Source of the DNA: Arthrobacter frigidicola
GTDB lineage: Bacteria > Actinomycetota > Actinomycetes > Actinomycetales > Micrococcaceae
DNA length: 64,000 nucleotides
NCBI GenBank assembly: GCA_003602285.1
Contig: QZVU01000002.1
Span: forward strand, 186,001-250,000
Direction of reading: 5' to 3'
The position numbers and the translations under genes were made by a program. Each line of letters opens with the position of its first letter. Position 1 is the stretch's first letter. Positions 19,380-28,656 of this stretch are shown one piece after another. The notes beneath the pieces are model-generated. The model searched no databases. It was given only the letters and a program-made list of their open reading frames with translations, and was not told the origin of the DNA.

Positions 19380-20369
19380 TGTGGCGCGGCCGCCGCCGCG
19401 GGGCAGCGGAATCAGCTGCTCCTGCACCTGCTGCAGCAGCGGACGGTAGGTCAGCGGGTTCCACTGCGGGCTCGCGTGGGCCGGGCGGGCGCCTTCGGTC
19501 ACCAGGTCGCTCAGGATGAGGTTCCTCGGGAAGATCTCTGCCCAGCCGGCCCGCGCCGTGCCGTAATTCACCACGGTGTCCTCCGGATTTCCAAGGAACG
19601 CCAGCTGCGTGGCACCCAGGGCGTTCCGGAAGCGCGTCGGGTCGAAGTGGTAGATGTAGGACGCCTGCGACTGGATCAGGACGCTGCTGGGCGCCAGCGG
19701 CGAGAGCTGCTCGAAGGTCTGGTCAATAATCTTGCGCCAGGTGCGTTCGTTCTTGTGGGCGATGCGCTCACCGAGCTCGTACCCGCCCCGCACCACCGTG
19801 GGGATGCGGTACCCGGCCTCGTACAGGAACACCACGCCCTCGAACATCTCCTGTTCGAGGACGTCGAACTTCGTGTGGGGGCTCGAGTCGAGCACGATCA
19901 GCTCGACGGGGATGCCGCGGGCGGCGAGCCGGGCCGCGACCTCTACGGCGACCATCCCGCCGAAGCTGTGACCGTAGAAGTAGAGCTTCTCAAGCTGGAA
20001 GTTCCGCACATACCGGTTCAGTTCCGCGACGATGTTGCTCACGTCCAGCCCGCGGTTCGAGTATCCCACGGTGGCCATCTGCGCCCGCCGTGACAGCGTG
20101 GGCCGCAGCGAGTTCAGGATCCACAGGGCCTCCTCCCAGCTGGTCTTGTAGCCGGGAAAAAGCACCCAGCGGGAGTGCGGGAAGGCAGCCCGGGCGCCGT
20201 CGTCGGGCACCGGGAGCAGGCGAAGGTTCTCCCGTTCCTGCTGGATCCTGCGGGTGAGGACGAGGTCCGCGGCGAGCGCCAGGCCGAGCGAGGAACCGGT
20301 CAGGAACGCCCTGCGGGAGAAGGCTCCGACCTCACTCGCGTCGCCCAGCAGGCGGCGGGCATCATCCAT
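19371..20369 (-). CDS. alpha/beta hydrolase with Tat-like signal
   Basis: This 332-residue protein has a twin-arginine motif SRRAFL at residues 18-23 followed by a hydrophobic stretch, so it is probably exported by Tat or stays anchored, since no clear AXA cleavage site is seen. The catalytic serine is in YGHSFGG (Ser135) within an alpha/beta hydrolase fold. Family and substrate are uncertain; lipase or esterase is likely. I used the ATG at 20369 rather than a GTG 14 codons earlier, since GGAGG lies upstream of it. It follows pyrE on the same strand after 69 bases. Confidence 0.72.
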   Translation of the reverse strand: MDDARRLLGDASEVGAFSRRAFLTGSSLGLALAADLVLTRRIQQERENLRLLPVPDDGARAAFPHSRWVLFPGYKTSWEEALWILNSLRPTLSRRAQMATVGYSNRGLDVSNIVAELNRYVRNFQLEKLYFYGHSFGGMVAVEVAARLAARGIPVELIVLDSSPHTKFDVLEQEMFEGVVFLYEAGYRIPTVVRGGYELGERIAHKNERTWRKIIDQTFEQLSPLAPSSVLIQSQASYIYHFDPTRFRNALGATQLAFLGNPEDTVVNYGTARAGWAEIFPRNLILSDLVTEGARPAHASPQWNPLTYRPLLQQVQEQLIPLPRGGGRATVT

Positions 20370-20438
20370 GGCGGATTGATCGCCTCCCGTCTCTCCGAAT
20401 GTCGTCCCCACGCACTTCCGCCGGCGGCTGCCGGCACC

Positions 20439-21029
20439 TCACCCGAGGCCGAGTTCTTCCTTCCCGAAGGCGTAGAGGTAGGGGACCCGCGCTTCGGCTT
20501 CGATCCGCTCCCGCGAACCGGTGTTCCGGTCGACAATGACGGCGACCGCGCGCACGTCGCCGCCGGCCTTCCGGACGCCCTCGACGGCGGTCAACGCCGA
20601 TCCACCGGTGGTCGACGTGTCCTCAAGGACCACCACGGGCCTGCCGGCGACGTCGGGCCCCTCGACCTGGCGTCCCATGCCGTGGGTCTTCGAGGTCTTC
20701 CGGACGACGAAGGCGTCAACCGGGCGCCCGGCCTGAGCCGCGGCGTGCATAAGGGCCGTCCCCACCGGATCCGCGCCCATGGTGAGCCCGCCCGCGCTTC
20801 GGAATTCAATGCCTGCGTCGTCCAGGAGCCGGAGCATAACGCGCCCGACGAGCTGGGAGGCCTCGTGGTGAAGGGTGATCCGGCGCAGGTCGATGTAGTA
20901 GTCGGCCTCGACCCCGCTTGAGAGCGTCACCTTTTCGTGCACGACGGCGAGTTCCTGAATGAGTTCGAGGAGCCGGGCGCGGTCGGCGGCGGGTGCTGAG
21001 GTGTCGGCGGGCGAGATGTCGGCGGTCAT
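20439..21029 (-). CDS. pyrE: orotate phosphoribosyltransferase
   Basis: This 196-residue enzyme transfers ribose phosphate from PRPP to orotate in pyrimidine synthesis. The PRPP-binding signature VVVLEDTSTTGGSAL lies at residues 132-146, and the substrate loop RKTSKTHGMGRQVEG is intact. Size is standard. It stands apart from other pyr genes and shares its strand with the downstream alpha/beta hydrolase. Confidence 0.96.
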   Translation of the reverse strand: MTADISPADTSAPAADRARLLELIQELAVVHEKVTLSSGVEADYYIDLRRITLHHEASQLVGRVMLRLLDDAGIEFRSAGGLTMGADPVGTALMHAAAQAGRPVDAFVVRKTSKTHGMGRQVEGPDVAGRPVVVLEDTSTTGGSALTAVEGVRKAGGDVRAVAVIVDRNTGSRERIEAEARVPYLYAFGKEELGLG

Positions 21030-21155
21030 GGACCGAGTCTATCGAGTCCACGGGACCGCTGCTCCCGGCCCGGGACGGCCGGGAGCGGGCCCTCGTTGCA
21101 GCCCTACCGGCCCCCGCGTAACGCCCCCGAAACCTGCGCGTAGTAGCCTGAGCGC

Positions 21156-21980
21156 ATGCGCGAACTCCAGGCGAAGATCATCGAGGAAATGGGCGTGCGC
21201 CCCACCATCGACCCCGCGGGGGAAATCCGGACGCGGGTCGGGTTCCTCAAGGACTACCTGCGCGCGAGCCGGACGAACGGCTTCGTCCTGGGCATCAGCG
21301 GCGGACTCGACTCGACGCTCGCCGGCAAGCTCGCCCAGCTCGCCGTGGACGAACTGCGCGCGGAGGGCGAAGACGCCGACTTCATCGCCGTCCGCCTGCC
21401 CTACAACGCCCAGAAGGACGAGGAGGACGCCCAGGCGGCCCTCGCCTTCATCGAACCGCGCAGCACGCGCGAGTACAACGTCGCCCCCGCCGTCGACGGC
21501 TTCCAGGACGAGTATGTGAAGACCACCGGCGAGAAGATTTCGGACTTCAACAAGGGCAACATCAAGGCCCGCGCCCGGATGGTGGCTCAGTATGCCCTCG
21601 CCGGCCAGCACAACCTCCTGGTCCTCGGCACCGACCACGGCGCGGAGTCCGTCACCGGCTTCTTCACCAAGTACGGCGATGGCGGCGCCGACATCCTGCC
21701 GCTGTTCGGGCTGAACAAGCGCCAGAACCGGGCGCTCCTGAAGGAACTCGGCGCCCCCGAGGCGCTGTACAACAAGATTCCGACGGCGGACCTCCTCGAC
21801 GACGCGCCCGGCCAGGCGGACGAGAAGGAACTCGGCCTGACGTATGACCAGATCGATGACTACCTCGAGGGGCGAGAGGTCGCCGAGGCGGCCGCGGCGG
21901 CCATTGAACACCGTTACTGGATCACCCGCCACAAACGCACCGTGCCGGTCACCCTTTTTGATTCCTGGTGGCGGGGCTGA
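21156..21980 (+). CDS. nadE: ammonia-dependent NAD synthetase
   Basis: This 274-residue enzyme amidates deamido-NAD with ammonia and ATP, the last step of NAD synthesis. The ATP pyrophosphatase loop SGGLDS is at residues 48-53, with the [19 protein letters not shown] substrate loop and a C-terminal KR-rich TRHKR. It lacks a glutaminase domain, so it is the short NH3-dependent form. It is followed by an exonuclease III gene after 26 bases on the same strand. Confidence 0.96.
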   Translation: MRELQAKIIEEMGVRPTIDPAGEIRTRVGFLKDYLRASRTNGFVLGISGGLDSTLAGKLAQLAVDELRAEGEDADFIAVRLPYNAQKDEEDAQAALAFIEPRSTREYNVAPAVDGFQDEYVKTTGEKISDFNKGNIKARARMVAQYALAGQHNLLVLGTDHGAESVTGFFTKYGDGGADILPLFGLNKRQNRALLKELGAPEALYNKIPTADLLDDAPGQADEKELGLTYDQIDDYLEGREVAEAAAAAIEHRYWITRHKRTVPVTLFDSWWRG

Positions 21981-22006
21981 AGCAACCCGTTGATAACCTA
22001 GTGCCC

Positions 22007-22816
22007 GTGAAGATCGCCACCTGGAACGTCAACTCCCTCCGTGCCCGCGCCGACCGTGTCGAGGCGTGGCTGAGCCGCTCCGACGTCGACGTCCTGGCCA
22101 TCCAAGAGACCAAGTGCAAGGACGAGAACTTTCCGTGGGAGATGTTCGAGAACGCCGGCTACGAGGTGGCCCACTTCGGGCTGAGCCAGTGGAACGGCGT
22201 GGCTATCGCCTCGCGGGTGGGGCTCGACGACGTCGAACGCACCTTTCCGGGCCAGCCGGCCTTCGCCAAGCCGGGGATTGAGCCCGTCCAGGAGGCCCGC
22301 GCCATCGGCGCGACCTGCAACGGGATCCGCGTCTGGAGCCTCTACGTTCCCAACGGCCGCTCCCTCGACGACCCGCACATGCCCTACAAGCTCCAGTGGC
22401 TCGACGTGCTCCGCCAGCACGCGAAGGAGTGGGTGACCGCCAACCCGGAGGCCCAGATCGCCCTCATGGGCGACTGGAACATCGCCCCGCAGGACGAGGA
22501 CGTGTGGGACATCGACTTCTTCGTCAACGGCGGCCACACCCACGTCAGCCCGCCCGAACGCAGCGCCTTCCAAGGGTTCCTCGACGCCGGCTTCGCCGAC
22601 GTGGCCCGCCCCTTCACCCCCGGGCCCGGCGTCTACACCTACTGGGACTACACGCAGCTGCGCTTCCCGAAAAAGGAGGGCATGAGGATCGACTTCGTGC
22701 TCGGCTCCCCCGCCCTCGCGGCGCGGGTCGCCAATGCCTCGATCGACCGGGAGGAACGCAAGGGCAAGGGCGCCTCGGACCACGCGCCCGTGATCGTGGA
22801 GCTGGACGGACAGTGA
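22007..22816 (+). CDS. xthA: exodeoxyribonuclease III
   Basis: This 269-residue AP endonuclease/exonuclease repairs abasic sites. The motifs ATWNVNSLRAR, LAIQETKC (metal-binding Glu), YVPNGRS, MGDWNIAP, RIDFVLGS and the terminal SDHAPV (catalytic Asp-His) are all present. I chose the GTG at 22007, which starts directly at VKIATWN; an upstream ATG at 21968 would overlap nadE. The stop overlaps the next gene start as GTGA. Confidence 0.93.
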   Translation: MKIATWNVNSLRARADRVEAWLSRSDVDVLAIQETKCKDENFPWEMFENAGYEVAHFGLSQWNGVAIASRVGLDDVERTFPGQPAFAKPGIEPVQEARAIGATCNGIRVWSLYVPNGRSLDDPHMPYKLQWLDVLRQHAKEWVTANPEAQIALMGDWNIAPQDEDVWDIDFFVNGGHTHVSPPERSAFQGFLDAGFADVARPFTPGPGVYTYWDYTQLRFPKKEGMRIDFVLGSPALAARVANASIDREERKGKGASDHAPVIVELDGQ

Positions 22817-23667
22817 CCCGCCGCCGCCCCACCGGAATCGCCCGGCCGTTTCCGTACGTCTCGTTCCTGCGGGTGTACGAGCCCCTCGACGCGTTCGACG
22901 ACGCCCAGCAGCTCGCCATCCTCGAACAGCGCTCGCGCGGACGGCGCATCACCGAGCAGCTCGACTACGAGCAGTCGCTGCGCCGGGTGACCCGCACCGT
23001 GTCCGACCCGTTCCCGCACCACGAACCGGATCTGGTCCGGGTCCTCCACTTCCCCGGGAACAGCGGCAGCACCACTCCCTACTACTGCCCGAACCAGCTC
23101 TCGGTCCGCACCACCCTCGCCGCCGAGTCCCTCGATGCGACCCTGCGGGGCCCGCTCGTCGACGTCCTCGTACCCGAGGCGGCCCGTGAGGCCCAGCAGG
23201 CCCGGCTCGACCCGGACACCTTCGCGGATTCCGTGGCGAAGCTCCACACCCGCTCGGCCACCTGGGGCGTGCCCTTCGCCTGGTTCGTCCTCATCCACGA
23301 GGACGACCTGACGGAGGTCATCGAGGACAACGGCAAGGTGAGCACCGTCCGCATCTCGGCGCGGGTGCACGAATGCATCGACCGTGCCCGGCACGCCATC
23401 GCACAGCTCGCCATCGGCGCCCCCGAACTCGACCTGCTCGAGGAGCTCACCGAGCTCACGCAGTGGCTCGAGGTGTTCCGCCGGGACGCCATCGTGGAGA
23501 TCGACTACGGTGCCGTCGCCGACCGGGTGTTCCCCGATGAGTCGCCGCACGATGTGCGGATCGGGATCGAAAGCCTCGCCGAGGCGGACATGACCGGGGC
23601 AGCCGCGTCCTACCGCAGGCTGGCCTCGCGCTGGATTCCGATCCGGCAGCTTGCGCGCGCCTCCTGA
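22813..23667 (+). CDS. conserved hypothetical protein
   Basis: This 284-residue protein is unrecognised. It starts at a GTG that overlaps the xthA stop, so the two are translationally coupled. It is soluble, acidic and mostly helical in appearance, with segments FPYVSFLRVYEPLDAF and WGVPFAWFVLIHEDDLTE and no signal peptide. The coupling to a DNA repair nuclease is the only functional hint and is weak. Four palindromic repeats follow its stop. Confidence 0.75.
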   Translation: MTRRRPTGIARPFPYVSFLRVYEPLDAFDDAQQLAILEQRSRGRRITEQLDYEQSLRRVTRTVSDPFPHHEPDLVRVLHFPGNSGSTTPYYCPNQLSVRTTLAAESLDATLRGPLVDVLVPEAAREAQQARLDPDTFADSVAKLHTRSATWGVPFAWFVLIHEDDLTEVIEDNGKVSTVRISARVHECIDRARHAIAQLAIGAPELDLLEELTELTQWLEVFRRDAIVEIDYGAVADRVFPDESPHDVRIGIESLAEADMTGAAASYRRLASRWIPIRQLARAS

Positions 23668-23746
23668 CGGCAGGGCCCCCCTCCACCGCCTGGGTTTGAA
23701 CGTCTGTCCACTGGACACCCCGCAGGCCCGCGCCGCGGACTCAATC

Positions 23747-23920
23747 TGCCCAGTGACCGGCCTTGACCAGTGGGCAGAACCACCCCAGCCGGCAGATGTG
23801 CCCACCGACCAGCCCTGATGCGTGGGCATATCCGGACATGCCCACTGACCGTTGTTGGTCAGTGAGCAGGCGTGTGTCACTGGCCCGGCGTGCCCAGTGA
23901 CCGGCCCCGGTCGGCGGGCA
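23747..23920. repeat. array of four 30-bp palindromic repeats
   Basis: Four imperfect palindromes of exactly 30 bp begin at 23747, 23799, 23839 and 23891. Each opens with TGCCCA or TGCCCAC, continues with a form of TGACC or CGACC, has a short centre and closes with the inverse ending in GGCA or AGCA. Start-to-start distances are 52, 40 and 52 bp. They fill the gap between a convergent hypothetical gene and a LacI gene. They may act as terminators or protein-binding sites. Confidence 0.75.
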
Positions 23921-23940
23921 GGACGGACTGCGGCCGCAAG

Positions 23941-24951
23941 TCAGCGCGGAACAGGCCCCGTGGAGCCCCGCACGATCAGCTGGTGCGGCTGGACCGGAAT
24001 CACGTCGGCCGCGGGCTGGCCGCCGAGTTCATCCAGGAGGATGCCCGCCGCGAAGTCGCCCTGATCGACGGGACTCTGCCGGATGGTGCTCAGGCCCATG
24101 GGGTCCGAAAACTCGTGGTCGTCGATACCGATCACCGAAAGCTCACCCGGCACGTCGATGCCCAGTTCCACGGCCGCCCGCAACACGCCGAAGGCCATCT
24201 CGTCGGAGGAGCAGAAGACCGCCGTCGGCCGGTTCCCGGGATCGGCGAGCATCTGCAGGGCCCCGGCGAGGCCTTCCTTGAACCGGAAGTCGCCGAAGAC
24301 CTCCCACTCCGGATGGATGACGATGCCGTGGTCGGCCATGGTGCGCCGGTAGGCCGTTTCGCGGATCCGCGGAACCTGGAAATCGATGCCGAACGACCCA
24401 CCACCGCGCAGGTGCCCGATACGGGTGTGCCCGAGGCCGATGAGGTGTTCGACGGCGTCGCGGGCCGCGGCACTGTCATCGATGCCCACGTGGCGCACGC
24501 CCTCGACCGCGCCGCCCACCACGATGGTGGGCGACTCGAGCTCCAGGAGGGAGGAGCGCTCGGAGTCGGTCAGTTCAAGGCAGAGCACCAGCAGCCCGTC
24601 GATGCGCTTGCGCAGGATGGAGCGGTGGAACACCCGCCCCCGATTGACGCCGGACCCGCCGAGGCTGAACAGCACCAGGTCGTAGCCCGCCGCCCGCAGC
24701 CGCCGGTCGACCCCCTCGAGAACGGCCGAGAAGTACCACCGCTCGATCTGCGGCAGCAGGACCCCCAGGGCCATGGTGCGCCCCGAGGCCAGCCCTGCTG
24801 CCGCCGACGACGGGACGTACCCGAGGTTCTGCGCCTCCTGCTCCACGCGGGAGCGGGTGCTCGGCGAGACCCCGGGCAGTCCCCGAAGGGCGCGCGAGAC
24901 CGTGGCGGTGGAGACCCCCAGCGACTTCGCAACATCTTCGATGCTCGTCAC
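23941..24951 (-). CDS. LacI-family regulator of the alpha-glucoside-type importer
   Basis: This 336-residue regulator begins with VTSIEDVAKSLGVSTATVSR, a LacI helix-turn-helix at the very N-terminus, followed by the sugar-binding domain with VFCSSDEMAFGVLRA and IGIDDHEFSDPM. The GTG at 24951 follows the permease stop within five bases and has AAGGGG upstream; the frame continues open into the permease but that part is not protein-like. It is the last gene of the importer operon and probably binds the GTAAGCGCTTAC site before the first gene. Confidence 0.9.
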   Translation of the reverse strand: MTSIEDVAKSLGVSTATVSRALRGLPGVSPSTRSRVEQEAQNLGYVPSSAAAGLASGRTMALGVLLPQIERWYFSAVLEGVDRRLRAAGYDLVLFSLGGSGVNRGRVFHRSILRKRIDGLLVLCLELTDSERSSLLELESPTIVVGGAVEGVRHVGIDDSAAARDAVEHLIGLGHTRIGHLRGGGSFGIDFQVPRIRETAYRRTMADHGIVIHPEWEVFGDFRFKEGLAGALQMLADPGNRPTAVFCSSDEMAFGVLRAAVELGIDVPGELSVIGIDDHEFSDPMGLSTIRQSPVDQGDFAAGILLDELGGQPAADVIPVQPHQLIVRGSTGPVPR

Positions 24952-24956
24952 CGGAG

Positions 24957-25922
24957 TTACCCCTTGAGGCCACCCGCCAGCAGCCCACGGACGAAGTACC
25001 TCTGCAGCCCGAAGAAGACCGCCAGCGGAATGAGGATCGAGACGAACGCACCGGCCGTAAGCCGCTGCCACTCGCCGCCTCGGGAGCCCTGGAGCTCGGC
25101 GAGCCGCTGGGTGATCGGCGCGACGTCGGCGCCGCCGCCGGAGAAGACCAGCGCGACCAGCAGGTCGTTCCACAACCACAGGAACTGGAAGATCCCGAAG
25201 GAGGCGAGCGCCGGAGTGGCCAGGGGGATGATGATCCGCCAGAAGATGGTGCTGTGCCCGGCGCCGTCGACCCTCGCCGCTTCGATCACCTCGCCGGGTA
25301 TTTCCGCGATGAAGTTGTGGAGCAGGAAGATGGCCAGCGGGAGCCCGAAGATGGTGTGGGCGACCCAGAGCTGGGCGTAGGTGCCGCTGGGGAACAGCTG
25401 CAGGTCTCCGATCTTCAGGACCTGGGTGAACAGCTGCAGCAGCGGGATCAGTGCCATCTGCAGCGGCACGATCTGCAGGGCGAAGACGAAGATGAACAGT
25501 CCGTCCTTGCCGCGGAATTTGCCCCACGCGAACATGTACGCCGCCATGGCGCCGATGACCAGGGTGAAGATGGTCCCGGGAATGACGATGGCCAGGGAGT
25601 TCACGAAGTAGGAGCCGAGGTTCGGCGACTGGCTTCCGCCCGGCGCCAGGACGTCCTCGTAGTTGGCGAGCGTGAACTGCCAGTCGGTGAAGACGTTCCA
25701 CCAGCCGTTGCCCTTGATGTTGTCCTCGGGGCGGAAGGAGGAGACGAACAGGCCGAAGGTCGGAATGGTCCAGATGACGGCGATGATGACGGCGGCCGCC
25801 GTCGCGCCCCGGGAGGTCAGCCGCTGGCGGACCCGCCGCTGGATCGGCGGGCGTTCCGACGTCTCGATGTCCTGCAGTTCCGGGAAGACCTTGTTGGTGT
25901 TCTCGGCGGGGATGGCGCTCAT
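24957..25922 (-). CDS. CUT1 sugar ABC transporter permease, AglG/MalG type
   Basis: This 321-residue permease has a long basic N-terminus, six or so transmembrane helices and the EAA loop IEAARVDGAGHSTIFWR. It forms the importer channel with the preceding permease, whose stop overlaps its start as ATGA. The sequence resembles alpha-glucoside permeases such as AglG by memory of the family. No ATPase gene is present in the operon. Confidence 0.9.
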   Translation of the reverse strand: MSAIPAENTNKVFPELQDIETSERPPIQRRVRQRLTSRGATAAAVIIAVIWTIPTFGLFVSSFRPEDNIKGNGWWNVFTDWQFTLANYEDVLAPGGSQSPNLGSYFVNSLAIVIPGTIFTLVIGAMAAYMFAWGKFRGKDGLFIFVFALQIVPLQMALIPLLQLFTQVLKIGDLQLFPSGTYAQLWVAHTIFGLPLAIFLLHNFIAEIPGEVIEAARVDGAGHSTIFWRIIIPLATPALASFGIFQFLWLWNDLLVALVFSGGGADVAPITQRLAELQGSRGGEWQRLTAGAFVSILIPLAVFFGLQRYFVRGLLAGGLKG

Positions 25923-26884
25923 CGGATCTCCTTCTGCTGGCGGAGCAACCGCGCGTTGTAGACGACGACCGGCAGGACCATCAGGAACAGGACCAGCGCG
26001 AGGGCGGCACCGCGGCCGGGCTCGCCGGCGCGGAACGCCTGGGTGTACATCTCATTGGCGACGACCGAGGTTTCGTACTGCCCGGCGGTCATCGTGCGCA
26101 CGATGTCGAACACCTTGAGGGTGCCGATGGTGATGGTGGTGACGACGACGATCAGGGAACCGCGGATGGTCGGGATCGTGACGTTGCGGAACTGCTGCCA
26201 CGCGCTGGCGCCGTCGAGGCGGGCGGCCTCAATGATTTCCGTGGGGATGCCCTTGATCGCCGCGGAGAGCACCACCATGGCGAACCCGGTCTGGATCCAG
26301 ATCATCACGGCAATCAGGAAGAAGGTGTTCTCGGGGGCGTCGAGGAGGAACTGCTTCGGGGTCTGCCCGAACCAGACGAGGATCTGGTTGACCAGGCCGA
26401 TCTGGTCCGCCTCGGCACCCTTGTAGGCATAGACGAAGCGCCAGATGACGCCGGCACCCACGAAGGAGATGGCCATGGGCATGAACACCAGCGCCTTGAG
26501 CGCCTTCTCGCCGCGGGCCTTGTCGATGAAGACCGCGTAGGCGAGGCCGATCGACGAGGCGAGCAGGGGCACCAGAACCACCCAGATGACGGTGTTGCGC
26601 AGGGTGATCAGGGCCTCGGGCTGGGTGAACATCCACACGAAGTTGTCGAGGCCGATGAACTTCCCGGCCGCGTTGGTGAACGACAGGTAGGTCGTCTGCA
26701 GCGCCGGGTACACCAGCCCGACCGCGAGCAGGACCAGGGCCGGGGCGAGGAACCCGACGATCTGGACCTTTTCCCGGGCCGATTTCGGTGCCCGGTCGAC
26801 GATGAGCATGATCACGCCGATGATGGCGGCGAAGATGGCGAGAGCCACCACCACCTGTAAACCTTTTTCTGCTATATCTTCCAC
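25919..26884 (-). CDS. CUT1 sugar ABC transporter permease, AglF/MalF type
   Basis: This 321-residue membrane protein has two N-terminal helices, a typical MalF-like core and the EAA loop IEAARLDGASAWQQF. It is separated from the upstream binding-protein gene by 153 bases that hold a strong hairpin, and overlaps the next permease by four bases. Together with the binding lipoprotein it should import an alpha-linked disaccharide or oligosaccharide; the exact sugar is inferred from family resemblance only. Confidence 0.9.
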   Translation of the reverse strand: MEDIAEKGLQVVVALAIFAAIIGVIMLIVDRAPKSAREKVQIVGFLAPALVLLAVGLVYPALQTTYLSFTNAAGKFIGLDNFVWMFTQPEALITLRNTVIWVVLVPLLASSIGLAYAVFIDKARGEKALKALVFMPMAISFVGAGVIWRFVYAYKGAEADQIGLVNQILVWFGQTPKQFLLDAPENTFFLIAVMIWIQTGFAMVVLSAAIKGIPTEIIEAARLDGASAWQQFRNVTIPTIRGSLIVVVTTITIGTLKVFDIVRTMTAGQYETSVVANEMYTQAFRAGEPGRGAALALVLFLMVLPVVVYNARLLRQQKEIR

Positions 26885-26984
26885 AGCCCAGCCTCCTTGG
26901 TGCGCCTGGTGGATGAAACGATGAACGGTCCGGGCACGGGGGCATGCGCACGTGTGCGGCAGCCGGCGCGGTGCCGGAGGGCAC

Positions 26985-27026
26985 TAACGCCGCCGGCCCT
27001 CCCTGCGGGATCGGCCGGCGGCGTTA
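26985..27026. terminator. intercistronic hairpin after the binding-protein gene
   Basis: TAACGCCGCCGGCC and its perfect 14-bp complement flank a 14-base loop. It lies just after the binding-protein stop and before the permeases. There is no U-run, so it probably stabilises the upstream message or attenuates readthrough, giving more binding protein than permease. Confidence 0.65.
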
Positions 27027-27037
27027 GATGCATCGAA

Positions 27038-28387
27038 CTACGAGCTGGGCCAGCTGCTTTCGACCGAGTCGGTGACCTTCTTGGTCTCGTCGCCGTTGAT
27101 CCAGTTCACGATGCCGCTCCAGAAGGAGTTGGCGCCGACGGCACCGGGCATGAGGTCGGAGGCGTCGAAGCGGAAGACCGTTTCGGGATCCTGGAGCAGT
27201 TCGATCGACTGGCGGTCGAGGTCCGATCCAGCGAGCTCGGGATCGAGTCCCTTGTTGGCGCTGATCGCACCGCCCTGCTCAACGCGGGCGTTGGCGAACT
27301 CGGCGCTCGCCATGTACGACTGCAGGGCAACGACCTCGGGCTTGTCCGAGTAAGCGCCGACCATTTCGCCGCCACCGGTGATGGCGGTGCCATCAGCGGG
27401 GTCAACGGGAGGGGTCATGAAGGCCCAGACGTCGCCGTCCTCGGCCACCTCGGTGCCTTCGGGCCAGTTGGCTGCCTGGAAGGAGGCCTGGTGGTGCATG
27501 GCGCAGGCGCCGTCGAGGACGGGCTGGCCGGCCTCGGCGAAGGCCGTCGACAGGATGGAGCGCGAGTCGCCGAAGCCGCCGTTGACGTAGTCGTCGTTCT
27601 TGAGGATCTCCCCGACCTTGTCGAAGGACTCGACGATCTTCGGGTCGTTGAACGGAATCTCGTGGGCGACCCACTGGTCGTAGACCTCGGGACCGTGATC
27701 GCGCAGCACTGCGTCCTCGACCCAGTCGGTTCCCGGCCAGCCGGTTGCCTCACCGGATTCGAAGCCGGCGCACCAGGGCTTCAATTCCTTTTCTTCGCTG
27801 GCGATCTTCTCGGTCAGCTCCATCATCTCGTCCCAGGTCTTGGGAACTTCCCAGCCCTTCTCTTCGAAGGTGGCAGGGACGTACCAGACGTAGCCCTTGA
27901 TGTTCGCGAGCATGGGGGCGGCGTAGAAGGTTCCGTCGACCGTGCCGTACTTCTTCCAGTCCTCGGACCAGCCCTCGTCAACGAGGTCGGAGACCTCCTG
28001 GGGTGCCGGCTTCAGGTTCCCCGCCTGGGCGGCGAGCAGGCCCGGCTGCGGGAAGATGGCGAGGTCCGGCGGGTTGCCGGCCTTGGCGCGCACGCCGATC
28101 TGGGTTTCGAATTCCTTCGACCCTTCGTAGGCGACCTCGATGCCGGTGCATTCGGCGAAGTCGGCCCAGGAGTTTTCGAGAAGCTCTGCCTCGACGTCGA
28201 CGATCGTGGAGTAGACGCTGACCTCGGTGCCTTCGTGGTCTCCGTAGGCCTCGTAGAGGGAGCAGTCGGCATCTCCGCCGCCGCCGGCTTCACCGGATCC
28301 GCCGGATCCGCAGGCGGAGAGTGCGAGCGTCAGGACGCTCAGAGCCGCGAGCGGCGCCAGCGCTTTCTTGGTGCGAAACTGTGGCAT
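27038..28387 (-). CDS. sugar-binding lipoprotein, alpha-glucoside type
   Basis: This 449-residue extracellular solute-binding protein has a lipoprotein signal ending LALSAC with the lipidated cysteine at residue 26, followed by a Gly/Ser linker. The mature part is rich in acidic residues and carries WYVPATFEEKGW and NWPEGTEVAEDGDVW segments that fit AglE-like binding proteins. The ATG at 28387 is preceded by AGGAG at eight bases. It is the first gene of binding protein-permease-permease-LacI and sits behind a perfect LacI operator. Confidence 0.9.
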   Translation of the reverse strand: MPQFRTKKALAPLAALSVLTLALSACGSGGSGEAGGGGDADCSLYEAYGDHEGTEVSVYSTIVDVEAELLENSWADFAECTGIEVAYEGSKEFETQIGVRAKAGNPPDLAIFPQPGLLAAQAGNLKPAPQEVSDLVDEGWSEDWKKYGTVDGTFYAAPMLANIKGYVWYVPATFEEKGWEVPKTWDEMMELTEKIASEEKELKPWCAGFESGEATGWPGTDWVEDAVLRDHGPEVYDQWVAHEIPFNDPKIVESFDKVGEILKNDDYVNGGFGDSRSILSTAFAEAGQPVLDGACAMHHQASFQAANWPEGTEVAEDGDVWAFMTPPVDPADGTAITGGGEMVGAYSDKPEVVALQSYMASAEFANARVEQGGAISANKGLDPELAGSDLDRQSIELLQDPETVFRFDASDLMPGAVGANSFWSGIVNWINGDETKKVTDSVESSWPSS

Positions 28388-28491
28388 TAAAGAGACTCCT
28401 TTGTCTGGCAGCACGCATCGGTGTGCTCCGGGTCCATCATCGGACCCCGAAACCAACCGTGCCGCCGCCTCACCAGATTGATATCCCGAGA

Positions 28492-28503
28492 GTAAGCGCT
28501 TAC
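28492..28503. promoter_or_regulatory. LacI operator of the alpha-glucoside-type operon
   Basis: GTAAGCGCTTAC is a perfect 12-bp palindrome centred on GC, the hallmark of LacI-family operators. It lies about 105 bases upstream of the binding-protein start. The LacI gene at the end of the operon is the likely ligand-responsive binder. A divergent gene is not present, so the site should serve this operon only. Confidence 0.7.
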
Positions 28504-28656
28504 GTAAGACCGCTGCAAGGCAGGGTGCCCCCGGGCACCCCTTCGATACCGAATCGTGACTCTAGTCACTCAGATCCCAGGTGCCCCAGTGGCTGGGGAA
28601 CCGGGCACGGTCGCACCGCGGAACGGCGGCCGGACGACCGCGGGACGGGGGCTGGC

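Noticed and set aside
23747-23920. CRISPR array
   Set aside because: The repeats are imperfect palindromes of varied sequence, spacing is uneven (22, 10 and 22 bases between units) and no cas gene is near.
23941-25701. A 586-codon open frame that would fuse the LacI regulator to an upstream extension
   Set aside because: The upstream part is out of frame with, and on the same strand as, the well-supported permease; it is Arg/Pro/His-rich shadow sequence. The GTG at 24951 gives a normal LacI protein with a ribosome site.
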